This document shows, piece by piece, positions 26,173 through 34,370 of a DNA stretch of 64,000 nt. The notes below the pieces were generated by a model. It did not search any database, was not told the DNA's origin, and saw nothing but the letters and a program-made list of their open reading frames with translations. Origin of the DNA: Kibdelosporangium sp040675465 (GTDB lineage Bacteria > Actinomycetota > Actinomycetes > Mycobacteriales > Pseudonocardiaceae). The stretch covers positions 1,178,001 through 1,242,000 of the forward strand of contig NZ_JBFAPA010000001.1 of the NCBI RefSeq assembly GCF_040675465.1, read 5' to 3'. How positions within the stretch are numbered: position 1 is the first letter of the stretch; the number at the start of each line of letters is the position of its first letter. A program made the translations under genes and the position numbers.

Positions 26173-27290
26173 GCATCACCCTGCACTGGTTCCTGCCCAC
26201 CTCCGGGGACGGCCGGACCATCGTGGAACGCTTCCACGCCAACAAGTCCCTCGGCGCCCCGGCGCAACGCCCGGCCGATATCGACTACCTCGGCCAGATC
26301 GCGCGGGCCGCCGAGCAACTGGGCTTCACCGGTGTGCTGACCCCGACCGGCACCTGGTGCGAGGACGCCTGGCTGACCACGGCGGCGCTGATCGCCCAGA
26401 CGTCCCGGCTGAAGTTCCTGGTCGCCTTCCGGCCGGGGGTGATCTCGCCGACCCTGGCGGCCCAGATGGCCGGCACCTACCAGCGGATCTCCCGCGGGAG
26501 GCTGCTGCTCAACGTCGTCACTGGCGGCGATGCCATTGAGCAGCAACGGTTCGGCGACTGGCACGACCACGACCAGCGGTACGCCCGTACCGACGAGTTC
26601 CTTACGATCGTGCGTGGCGTGTGGTCGGGAGAACCGTTCGACTTCGACGGCGCCCACTACCGCGTCGCCGGGGCCACCACACTTGCGCCGCCCGACCCCG
26701 CCCCGAGTGTGTACTTCGGCGGCTCGTCGCCTGCCGCGCTCCCGGTCGCCGCCCGGCACGCGGATGTCTACCTGACCTGGGGTGAACCGCCCGCGCAGGT
26801 CGCCGAGAAGATCGCCAAGGTCCGCGCGCTGGCCGGCGGCCGGGACATCCGGTTCGGCATCCGGCTGCACACCATTTCCCGGGACAGCTCGGCGGAGGCC
26901 TGGGCCGAGGCACGCAAGCTGTTCGAGGCGCTCGACCCCGAGCAGGTCGCCAAGGCACAGGCGCAGCTGGCGGCCAGCGAGTCGGAGGGTCAGCGGCGGA
27001 TGGTCGAGCTGCACCGGGGTTCGCTCGGCAAAGGCGTGCGTGGCTTGGAGATCTACCCGGGCCTGTGGGCGGGGATCGGTCTGGTCCGCGGCGGCGCGGG
27101 CACGGCATTGGTGGGCAGCCACGCCGAGGTCGCCGACCTGATCGCCGAGTACCACTCGCTGGGCATCGACGAGTTCGTCCTGTCCGGCTACCCGCACCTG
27201 GAGGAGGCCTACTGGTTCGGCGAGGGCGTGCGCCCGGAGCTGGCCCGCCGTGGCCTGCTCGACCGCACACCCGCGCTCGCCCAGGCCTGA
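26169..27290 (+). CDS. ssuD: FMNH2-dependent alkanesulfonate monooxygenase
   Basis: 373 residues of the LLM flavin monooxygenase family, SsuD branch: LHWFLPTSGDGR, RAAEQLGFTGVLTPTGTWCEDAW, FRPGVISPTLAAQMAGTYQRIS, LLNVVTGGD and the active-site ARTDEFL. It releases sulfite from alkanesulfonates. Coupled to ssuA by an ATGA overlap. No SsuE reductase gene is nearby, so reduced flavin must come from elsewhere. A hairpin follows the stop. Confidence 0.93.
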   Translation: MSITLHWFLPTSGDGRTIVERFHANKSLGAPAQRPADIDYLGQIARAAEQLGFTGVLTPTGTWCEDAWLTTAALIAQTSRLKFLVAFRPGVISPTLAAQMAGTYQRISRGRLLLNVVTGGDAIEQQRFGDWHDHDQRYARTDEFLTIVRGVWSGEPFDFDGAHYRVAGATTLAPPDPAPSVYFGGSSPAALPVAARHADVYLTWGEPPAQVAEKIAKVRALAGGRDIRFGIRLHTISRDSSAEAWAEARKLFEALDPEQVAKAQAQLAASESEGQRRMVELHRGSLGKGVRGLEIYPGLWAGIGLVRGGAGTALVGSHAEVADLIAEYHSLGIDEFVLSGYPHLEEAYWFGEGVRPELARRGLLDRTPALAQA

Positions 27291-27297
27291 ACAACAC

Positions 27298-27336
27298 GTA
27301 TGCCGCTTGTACACAGGTCGTATACAAGCGGCATAC
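27298..27336. terminator. hairpin between ssuD and glpQ
   Basis: GTATGCCGCTTGTA and its exact complement enclose 11 nt. The 14-bp stem is unusually AT-rich for this genome. It lies 7 bp after the ssuD stop and 14 bp before the convergent glpQ stop. Confidence 0.7.
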
Positions 27337-27350
27337 AGGCTGCCGGAAGC

Positions 27351-28454
27351 TCAGTGCTTGAAGTTGTTCCGGAACTCCACCGCGATGTCGGTGTTGTCGG
27401 TGAACAACCCGTCCATGCCGGTGTCCACGAACTTCTGGAACTCACCGAACAGGTTGCCGTACTCGGCCGGGTTGGCCGAGGACCGGAAGTCCGCGGGCAG
27501 GAAGTTGTTCTCCGCGCGGAACGTGTACGCCACGACCTTCAGGCCGGCCTTGTGCGAGTCGGCCACCAGGGAGGTCGGCGCCTGCAGGAACCCGGCCGCG
27601 TTGCGCGGGATGATCTGGTTCTTGTCCGGGCCCAGCCAGTCGGCGTACTTCGCGATGTCGCGCAGGCCCGCCGGGGTGGTCATGTCCGCGTAGGTGCGCT
27701 TGTCGCCCTTCACTGTGAAGTCGTACGGCTGGCCGGTGGCGCCGGTCAGCTGCACCAGCTGGACCCGCAGCACCCGGTTGAGCTCGATCAGGTTGCCGAC
27801 CTCGAAGGACTGCACGACGACCTTGGCGTCCGGCCGGTTGAGGCCGTTGCGGTTGAGCATCTCGACGAACTTCGGCTCGATGGCCTTGCCCTGCTGGCGG
27901 AAGTAGGTCGAGTGCTTGATCTCCGGCACGATGCCGATCTGCCGGTGCAGCTCACGCGACAGCCGCTTGGACAGGTCGATGACCTCCTGGAAGGTCGGGA
28001 CCTGGAACTTGCCGTTGTAGATGGTGTTGCGCTGGCGGAACTCCGGGATCCGCTCCTTGGCGCGCAGCGTGCGCAGCTCGGCGAGGGTGAAGTCCTCGGT
28101 GAACCAGCCGGTGGTCTGCACGCCGTCGAGGTTCTTGGTGGTCTTGCGGCCGGCGAACTCCGGGTGGTCGGCGACGTCGGTGGTGCCGCTGATCTCCGGC
28201 TCGTGCCGGGCCACCAGCACGCCGTCCTTGGTGGTCACCAGGTCGGGCTCGATGTAGTCCGCACCCATCCGCGCGGCGAGCTCGTACGAGGCCAGGGTGT
28301 GCTCGGGCCGGTAGCCCGAGGCACCGCGGTGCCCGAAGATCGTCGGCGTGGCCTCGTGCCCGCCGTACGACTCGGCTTGCGGGTCTGCGGCGGCGGAGCT
28401 CACCACGGCCACCAACGCGACCCCCGACAACGCCAGCGCGGCGAGTCGTCTCAT
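27351..28454 (-). CDS. glpQ: secreted glycerophosphodiester phosphodiesterase
   Basis: 367 residues with a signal peptide (MRRLAALALSGVALVAVVSSAAA). The GDPD catalytic motif IFGHRGASGYRPEHTLASY starts the mature domain, followed by MGADYIEPDLVTTKDGVLVARHEPE (metal ligands Glu, Asp, His). It hydrolyses glycerophosphodiesters or teichoic-acid-type polymers to glycerol-3-phosphate outside the cell. AGGAGG precedes the ATG. Divergent from the TRAP transporter genes. Confidence 0.93.
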   Translation of the reverse strand: MRRLAALALSGVALVAVVSSAAADPQAESYGGHEATPTIFGHRGASGYRPEHTLASYELAARMGADYIEPDLVTTKDGVLVARHEPEISGTTDVADHPEFAGRKTTKNLDGVQTTGWFTEDFTLAELRTLRAKERIPEFRQRNTIYNGKFQVPTFQEVIDLSKRLSRELHRQIGIVPEIKHSTYFRQQGKAIEPKFVEMLNRNGLNRPDAKVVVQSFEVGNLIELNRVLRVQLVQLTGATGQPYDFTVKGDKRTYADMTTPAGLRDIAKYADWLGPDKNQIIPRNAAGFLQAPTSLVADSHKAGLKVVAYTFRAENNFLPADFRSSANPAEYGNLFGEFQKFVDTGMDGLFTDNTDIAVEFRNNFKH

Positions 28455-28682
28455 GTCCTGCCTCCTCGTTGCGAAGTGCACGGACGCTAACCGGGGTTCC
28501 TGCACGGAAGGCCAAGTCCCGGTGAACGTCTCGGGTGCGAGTCAACGATGTGCCGGATGTCTCCACAAGCCCGTCCGAGCGGAGCGAGGACCGATAGCAC
28601 AGTCAATCTTGTGATCGGGCCCACGCCAAGAGGTAACGTGCTTGCAGTCCGGTGGGAAAGATCCGGTTCGAGGAGGGCTGGG

Positions 28683-30689
28683 TTGGCGGTCTCCGAAGCC
28701 GAGGAAAAGCAGCCTGACCTGGCCGAGATCGTCGGCCAGCACGACGAGGAACGGCCCGCGCGCAGGCTGTCCCCGCGCTGGGAACGGGCGCTGTGGATCG
28801 TCGGCGCGGCGATCGCGGTCCTCGTGCTCAAGCAGGTCTTCCTGCCGTTCGACCAGGGCAACCAGTTCTATCTGGTGATCTTCCTTGGCGCGAGTTTGCC
28901 ACTGGTGTTCCTGTCCTACCGGCCGTTCGGGCGCACCGGCGGCGACAAGGACGACCCCGGCCCGATCGACTGGGTGCTGTCCGCGTTGACGCTGGTCGTG
29001 GCGCTGTACCCGGTGCTCGGCGGGTTCGACGCGTTCCTCGACCGGCAGGGCCAGCTGTCCACTCCGGACATCATCGCCGGGACGTTGCTGCTGGTGCTGA
29101 TCCTGGAGGCGACGAGGCGGACCACCGGCCTGGTGCTGCCGATCGTCTGCCTGGCCTTCCTCGCGTACGCGTACTACGGCGGGTACCTGCCGCCGAGCTG
29201 GTCGATCGCGCATGCCGGGATGGACTTCGACCAGATCATCAGCGCCCTCTACGACCCCAGCAACGGCTTCTTCGGCACACCGCTCGACGTCGCGGCCACG
29301 TACATCGTGCTGTTCACGATCTACGGCGCGGTACTCGCGAACTCCGGGGCGGGGCAGTTCTTCGTCGACTTCAGCTTCGCGGTGTTCCGCAAGTCGCGCA
29401 CCGCACCCGGCCGCACGACCGCGCTTTCCGGGTTCCTGCTGGGAACGGTGAGCGGCTCGGGCACGGCGACCGCGGTCACGCTCGGCGCGATCACCTGGCC
29501 GATCCTCAAGAAGGCCGGGTATCCGCGGGAGAACGCCGGTGGTCTGCTGGCGGCGTCCGGGATCGGCGCGATCCTGTCCCCGCCGACGCTCGGCGCGGCC
29601 GCGTTCATCATCGCCGAGTACCTGGAGACCTCGTACCTGACGGTCCTGCTCTGGGCGATCATCCCGACGCTGCTGTACTACCTGGGCATCGTGTTCGCGG
29701 TCGAGGCGGACGCCCGGAGGTTCGGCGCGCACTCGGTCGACGTGGACACGCCCAAGGCGTTCTCGTTGCTGCTCAAGGGCGGCTACCACTTCGCGTCGCT
29801 CGCGATCATCGTGGTGTTCCTGGCGTTGGACATCCCGCCGTTCGCCGCGGTCGTCTACGCGTCCGGGGTCGCCGCGCTGTTCTCGTTGGCCGCCAAGCTT
29901 TTCCAGGATGACAAGCGGGCGGCGCTGCTGGCGTGGCTGCGGGAACTCGTGGACGCGTTGTCCGAGGGCATTCGCGGGGCGCTGCCAGTGGTCGCGGTGT
30001 GCGCGGCGGCCGGGGTGATCACGTCGACGATCACCAAGACCGGGCTCGGCCAGGAACTCGCCGACGCACTGGTGAAAGCCGCGCATGCGTTGTCTTCCAA
30101 CCCAACCGTGGTGCTCGCGCTGACTGTCGTGTTCGCGGCGGTCGCGGTGTGCGTGCTCGGACTCGCGGTCCCGGTCACCGCGTCGTTCATCATCTCGTGG
30201 GTGGTCATCGGCCCGGCGCTGATCACGTTGGGCGCGGCCACTCCCGAGGTCGCGATGTTCATCTTCTACTACGCGGTGTTGTCCGAAGTGACTCCACCGA
30301 CCGCGCTCGCGGCCGTCGCCTCCGCGGCGATCACCGGCGGACCGGTCATGAAAACCATGTGGCAGACGTGGAAGTACACGCTGCCCGCCTTCCTCGTGCC
30401 GATCGCGTTCGTCCTCACCGACAACGGGTCCGCGTTGCTGTTGCAGCGTCCGTTCCTCGACGTGGTCTGGGTGACCGTTGTCTCCGCGATCGGCGTGGCC
30501 GCACTGGCGGTCGTCACCACGGGCTGGCTGGCCGGGCCGGCCCGGTGGCCGGAACGCGTCCTGTGCGTGCCGGCCGCGTTGCTGTTGCTCTACCTCCAAC
30601 CGGTGTCCATCGCGATCGGCGTGGGCTTCGCGCTCGCCGCGGTCGTCGTGCACCTGCTGTTGAGACCCAAGGAGACCCAAGATGCGTAA
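28683..30689 (+). CDS. TAXI-type TRAP transporter fused permease
   Basis: About 668 residues with many membrane segments: a DctQ-like N-terminal part and a DctM-like large subunit (VSGSGTATAVTLGAITWPILKKAGYPRENAGGLLAASGIGAILSPPTLGAAAFIIAEYL region, key phrase LSPPTLGAAAF). Such fused 4TM-12TM permeases import organic acids driven by Na+ or H+ with a TAXI binding protein. The TTG start at 28683 is supported by GAGGAGG about 6 nt upstream. The longer frame to 28548 is unlikely. Overlaps the binding-protein gene by 8 bp. Confidence 0.92.
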   Translation: MAVSEAEEKQPDLAEIVGQHDEERPARRLSPRWERALWIVGAAIAVLVLKQVFLPFDQGNQFYLVIFLGASLPLVFLSYRPFGRTGGDKDDPGPIDWVLSALTLVVALYPVLGGFDAFLDRQGQLSTPDIIAGTLLLVLILEATRRTTGLVLPIVCLAFLAYAYYGGYLPPSWSIAHAGMDFDQIISALYDPSNGFFGTPLDVAATYIVLFTIYGAVLANSGAGQFFVDFSFAVFRKSRTAPGRTTALSGFLLGTVSGSGTATAVTLGAITWPILKKAGYPRENAGGLLAASGIGAILSPPTLGAAAFIIAEYLETSYLTVLLWAIIPTLLYYLGIVFAVEADARRFGAHSVDVDTPKAFSLLLKGGYHFASLAIIVVFLALDIPPFAAVVYASGVAALFSLAAKLFQDDKRAALLAWLRELVDALSEGIRGALPVVAVCAAAGVITSTITKTGLGQELADALVKAAHALSSNPTVVLALTVVFAAVAVCVLGLAVPVTASFIISWVVIGPALITLGAATPEVAMFIFYYAVLSEVTPPTALAAVASAAITGGPVMKTMWQTWKYTLPAFLVPIAFVLTDNGSALLLQRPFLDVVWVTVVSAIGVAALAVVTTGWLAGPARWPERVLCVPAALLLLYLQPVSIAIGVGFALAAVVVHLLLRPKETQDA

Positions 30690-31659
30690 GGCATTCGTCG
30701 GCGTACTGGGGCTGGCCCTCGTGGCCACCGGCTGCGGTGGCAAACGCGACACCGGTGCGGCGCCACAACCCGGACAGCAGGTGGCCTGCGAGGCGGCCGA
30801 CGGCCGGATCACCATCGCCACCGGCAACGTCGGCGGCGTGTACTACGTCCTCGGCGGCGGCCTGGCCCAGCTGATCAGCAACAACACCAAGCTGAAGGCG
30901 ACCGCGGCGGACACCGGCGCGTCCGTGCAGAACATCCAGCAGCTGGGCGACAAGACCTACGACATCGCGTTCTCCCTCGCCGACACCGCCGCGGACGCGG
31001 TCAACGGCAAGTCCTCGTTCGAGGGCAAACCGCAGAAGATCCAAGCGCTCGCGCGGATCTACTCGAACTACACCCAGGTGGTGGTGCGCGCGGACAGCGG
31101 GATCAACAGCATCAAGGACTTCCGCGGCAAGCGGATCTCCACCGGATCGCCGAAATCCGGGACAGAGGTGATCGCCAACCGCCTGCTGCAGGCCGAAGGC
31201 CTCAAGGACGGCGACCTCTCACCGCAACGACTGGCGCTGCGCCAGTCGGTCGACGGCATGAAGGCGGGCACGATCGACGGCCTCGTGTGGTCCGGCGGCC
31301 TGCCCACCCCCGAGATCACCGACCTGACGACATCCATGAAGGACAAGGTCAAGTTCATCGACATCACCTCGTCGCTGCCCGCGTTGAAGAAACTCAACGA
31401 GGTCTACGACCAGGGCGCCATCCCCGCGGCGACCTACAGCCTGCCCGCCGACGTGCCCACCATCGTGGTGCCCAACCTGCTGCTGGTCCGCGACGACTTC
31501 CCAGCGGGCAACGCCTGCGCCATCACCAAGCTGATCTTCGACAAGAAGGCGGACCTCGAAAAGACGCACCCCTCGGCGAAGGAGATCACCAAGGAGACCG
31601 CGGTCAAGACCGACCCAGTCCCGCTCCACCCCGGCGCCAAACAAGCCCTAACCTCATGA
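30682..31659 (+). CDS. TAXI-family TRAP transporter substrate-binding lipoprotein
   Basis: 325 residues with a lipoprotein signal ending LVATGC. TAXI signatures: ITIATGNVGGVYYVLGGGLAQLIS and VQNIQQLGDKTYDIAFSLADTAADA, then FRGKRISTGSPKSGTEVIANRLL. It binds a small acid (glutamate-like ligands are known in the family) and delivers it to the fused permease encoded just upstream. The 15-bp repeat array begins about 60 bp after its stop. Confidence 0.92.
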   Translation: MRKAFVGVLGLALVATGCGGKRDTGAAPQPGQQVACEAADGRITIATGNVGGVYYVLGGGLAQLISNNTKLKATAADTGASVQNIQQLGDKTYDIAFSLADTAADAVNGKSSFEGKPQKIQALARIYSNYTQVVVRADSGINSIKDFRGKRISTGSPKSGTEVIANRLLQAEGLKDGDLSPQRLALRQSVDGMKAGTIDGLVWSGGLPTPEITDLTTSMKDKVKFIDITSSLPALKKLNEVYDQGAIPAATYSLPADVPTIVVPNLLLVRDDFPAGNACAITKLIFDKKADLEKTHPSAKEITKETAVKTDPVPLHPGAKQALTS

Positions 31660-31717
31660 CACCCCCACGGTGAGAGCCACCAACCGCCCCACGTCCGGCC
31701 AGCCAGCCACCCCCCCA

Positions 31718-31927
31718 GCCAACTACTAGCCAGGCAGTGGATAGCCGCCTAGCTACTACCCGCCTAGCTACTACCCGCCTAGCTGCTAACTGCCTAGCTA
31801 CTACCGGGGTAGCTACTAACTGGTCAGCTACTAACCGGCTAGCTACTAACGGGCTAGCTACTAACCGGGTAGTTGCTAGCCAGCTATTAGCTAACTAGTT
31901 AGCTAATAGCCCGCTAGCAGCTGCCGC
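31718..31927. repeat. 15-bp tandem repeat array ending in a 58-bp inverted repeat
   Basis: Twelve contiguous 15-bp units fill 31748-31927 exactly (consensus GCTAGCTACTAACCG), preceded by two degenerate units from 31718. The units are rich in CTAG and AGCT, rare in GC-rich DNA. Units 9 to 12 also form a large inverted repeat, 31868-31925: the inner 28 bp (31883-31910) are a perfect palindrome, then a 2-nt mismatch, then 13 more pairs (two are G-U in RNA). One frame stays open across ten units but with atypical codons. The array separates the TRAP genes from purD. I cannot identify it. Confidence 0.9.
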
Positions 31928-31967
31928 CTCGAAGGACCGGGTGATCCGGGCGGGGATCCGGGTGAAC

Positions 31968-31973
31968 TACGCT
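31968..31973 (+). promoter_or_regulatory. putative -10 box of a leaderless purD mRNA
   Basis: TACGCT, 8 nt before the GTG start of purD, with no ribosome binding site. The same hexamer precedes purB and the TetR gene at 42496. Confidence 0.5.
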
Positions 31974-31981
31974 CTTCGGTC

Positions 31982-33247
31982 GTGCGCGTCCTGGTCATCG
32001 GGTCTGGTGCCCGAGAGCATGCCCTCGCCCTCGCCTTGTCGCGGGACCCTTCGGTGGTCGCGCTGGCCTGCGCCCCGGGCAATGCGGGCATAGCCGCTGT
32101 CGCCGAGCTCTACGGTGTCGACTCCGCGGACCCGGCCGAGGTCACCGCGCTGGCCCAGCGCTGGCAGGCCGACCTGGTGGTGATCGGACCGGAGGTGCCG
32201 CTGGTCGCCGGGGTCGCCGACGCCGTGCGGGCCGCGGGGATCGCGTGCTTCGGGCCGTCTGCCAAGGCCGCCCGGATCGAGGGGTCGAAGGCGTTCGCCA
32301 AGGAGATCATGGCCGCGGCCGGGGTGCCCACCGCGACCAGCGAGATCGTCGACAACCCGGCGCGGCTGGACGCGGCTCTGGGCCGGTTCGGGCCGACCTA
32401 CGTGGTGAAGGACGACGGCCTGGCCGCGGGCAAGGGTGTCGTGGTGACGTCCGACCTCGCCGCGGCCCGTGCGCACGCGATGACGTTGCTCGACGGCGGT
32501 CACCCGGTGCTGCTCGAGTCGTTCCTCGAGGGGCCCGAGGCGTCGCTGTTCTGCCTGGTCGACGGGCGCACGGTGGTGCCGTTGCTGCCCGCGCAGGATT
32601 TCAAACGTGTGGGTGACGGGGACAGCGGGCCGAACACGGGCGGTATGGGCGCTTACGCGCCGTTGCCGTGGGCGTCGCCCGATCTGGTGGAAACTATCGT
32701 CAAGACCATCGTCCAGCCCGTGGTGAACGAGATGGACGCGCAGGGCGTGCCGTTCTCGGGTCTGCTCTACGCCGGGTTGGCGCTGACGCCGTCGGGTCCG
32801 CAGGTCATCGAGTTCAACTGCCGGTTCGGCGACCCGGAGACCCAGGCGGTGCTCGCGCTGCTGCGCAGCCCGCTCGGCGTCGTGCTCAAGGCCGTGGCCA
32901 CCGGGGACCTCGCGTCCCAGCCGCCGCTGGAGTGGGCCCCCGGGTCTGCGGTGACCGTTGTGGTGGCTGCGGAGGGTTACCCGGGCCGTCCACGGACGGG
33001 TGACGTTATCGCTGGTAGCGAGGCCGAGGGCGTGCTGCACGCCGGTACTCGCCGCCGCGACGACGGTGCTGTGGTGTCCATCGGCGGGCGCGTGCTGTCC
33101 GTCGTCGGCGTGGGCGCTGACCTGGAGGAAGCTCGCCAGGAGGCCTACCGCCGGGTGGAGAACCTGCACCTCGCCGGCTCCCACCACCGCACCGACATCG
33201 CGCTGCGTGCGTCCCGCGGCGAGGTCGCCGTCCCCGTCGCTCGCTGA
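31982..33247 (+). CDS. purD: phosphoribosylamine-glycine ligase
   Basis: 421 residues, ATP-grasp enzyme forming glycinamide ribonucleotide in de novo purine synthesis. Motifs: VLVIGSGAREHALA, GPEVPLVAGVADA, KDDGLAAGKGVVV, EASLFCLVDG, NTGGMGAYAPLP and VIEFNCRFGDPETQ. Full length. The GTG start has no Shine-Dalgarno; TACGCT lies 8 nt upstream. Gap of 114 bp to the type VII secretion cluster. Confidence 0.97.
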   Translation: MRVLVIGSGAREHALALALSRDPSVVALACAPGNAGIAAVAELYGVDSADPAEVTALAQRWQADLVVIGPEVPLVAGVADAVRAAGIACFGPSAKAARIEGSKAFAKEIMAAAGVPTATSEIVDNPARLDAALGRFGPTYVVKDDGLAAGKGVVVTSDLAAARAHAMTLLDGGHPVLLESFLEGPEASLFCLVDGRTVVPLLPAQDFKRVGDGDSGPNTGGMGAYAPLPWASPDLVETIVKTIVQPVVNEMDAQGVPFSGLLYAGLALTPSGPQVIEFNCRFGDPETQAVLALLRSPLGVVLKAVATGDLASQPPLEWAPGSAVTVVVAAEGYPGRPRTGDVIAGSEAEGVLHAGTRRRDDGAVVSIGGRVLSVVGVGADLEEARQEAYRRVENLHLAGSHHRTDIALRASRGEVAVPVAR

Positions 33248-33361
33248 TTCGGGGGAACCTCCGGCCGCGTTCTTCCGTCAAACTTCCCGTAGGCCTCTGC
33301 CAGTCGTTGGTAGCCTGCAATGCGGGACCGGACGACTACGGAAACGTACGGGGGTGCGTGC

Positions 33362-33766
33362 ATGAACGAGACGACCGGCTCTTTCGCCACCGGAGTGGGC
33401 GCCTTCGTCAACGAGGCCATCCAAGCCATCCCCACAGCCCCTCCCAACGCCACTCTCACGGTCAACCACGACAACGTCCTGGCCGCCGCCAAGATCATCC
33501 AAACCCAGATCGACGCCCTGGATGACATGCTTCGGAACAAGGCCCCGACCCTGGTCGTCGATGCCGCGGCGGACGATCCGGTGAGCCAGGACGCGGCTCG
33601 GGCCTGGAACTACCGGCTGGTGGGCGCGGACGACTCCTACGCCTCCCGGATCACCGAGTACGTGCTCAGCCTCAAGAAGCTGGTCGCCCAGCTCAAGGAC
33701 AGCGCGAAGACCTATGGCTTCAACGAGCAGGACATCGCCGCGACCTTTGGGACGACCGTTGTCTAG
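33362..33766 (+). CDS. PE-like helical protein of the type VII secretion cluster
   Basis: 134 residues, predicted mostly helical, no signal peptide or membrane segment. The size, the N-terminal AFVNEAIQAIPTAP and the long helix AAAKIIQTQIDALDDML resemble the PE-like partners found in actinobacterial ESX loci. The assignment rests mainly on context (DUF3558, PPE-like and EspG genes follow at once). GGGGGTG precedes the ATG. The stop overlaps the next start. Confidence 0.72.
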   Translation: MNETTGSFATGVGAFVNEAIQAIPTAPPNATLTVNHDNVLAAAKIIQTQIDALDDMLRNKAPTLVVDAAADDPVSQDAARAWNYRLVGADDSYASRITEYVLSLKKLVAQLKDSAKTYGFNEQDIAATFGTTVV

Positions 33767-34361
33767 GTTGGCGACCGCCGCCGTGGTGCTCGCAGGGCTC
33801 GCCTTGGCCGGATGCACCGAAACCAACGCCGGGGAGCCGGTGCCGGCCAGTTCGGCGCCCGCCGGCGGCGGAGCCGGGCCCGCGCCGAGCGTGAGCATCC
33901 CGCCGCGGCCCCGCGAGATCAAGCTGGACGGCGTTGATCCCTGCAAGCTGTTCACCAAGGCCCAGCTCGGTCAGATCAAGGTCACCCGGCAGCGCAACGG
34001 TGTGCAGACCGACGAGACCTTCAAGGGCGCGGCGCAGTGCCTGATGGACGGCAATGAAGGCCAGACCTTCTTCGACTACACCGTCTGGCTGGTGACTACC
34101 GAGGGCATGGAGCCGTGGCTGAGCGGCAAGCGGAATGCCGACGCCAAGTTGGTGTCCGTCGAGGGCTTCCCGGCCGCCAGCTACAAGATCCGCGGCACGA
34201 CCACCTTCAACTGCTGGACCTCGGTGGGTGTCGCAAACGGGCAGCAGCTGACTGTCGAGTTCCGGCCGATCAACCGGGATGTGTTGAGCCAGAACCAGAT
34301 GTGTGAGAAGAGCGAGCAAGCGGCGGGTCTCGCCATGCAGACTCTCCAGACTCTGAAGTGA
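33759..34361 (+). CDS. DUF3558-type lipoprotein
   Basis: About 200 residues. A lipoprotein signal (LATAAVVLAGLALAGC, Cys at about 19) is followed by a Ser/Pro/Gly spacer and a domain starting DPCKLFTKAQLGQIKV, the DUF3558 pattern, with three further Cys (GAAQCLMDG, FNCWTS, NQMCEKS). Members are surface lipoproteins, frequent beside ESX genes in Pseudonocardiales, with unknown role. The TTG at 33759 overlaps the previous stop; a TTG at 33768 is the alternative. Confidence 0.82.
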   Translation: MSRLATAAVVLAGLALAGCTETNAGEPVPASSAPAGGGAGPAPSVSIPPRPREIKLDGVDPCKLFTKAQLGQIKVTRQRNGVQTDETFKGAAQCLMDGNEGQTFFDYTVWLVTTEGMEPWLSGKRNADAKLVSVEGFPAASYKIRGTTTFNCWTSVGVANGQQLTVEFRPINRDVLSQNQMCEKSEQAAGLAMQTLQTLK

Positions 34362-34370
34362 GGACCTGTC

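Noticed and set aside
28548..28682. N-terminal extension of the TRAP permease
   Set aside because: The region shows no conserved membrane or coding character, and TTG 28683 has a strong ribosome binding site.
31737..31898. Open frame through the 15-bp repeats giving LATTR/LATNG-type pentapeptides
   Set aside because: The frame is open over ten units and starts with GTG, but there is no ribosome binding site, the codons (CTA, ACT, TTA) are very unlike the genome, and it stops inside the palindrome. Kept as a minor alternative only.
31718..31927. CRISPR array
   Set aside because: Units are contiguous without spacers and no cas genes are near.
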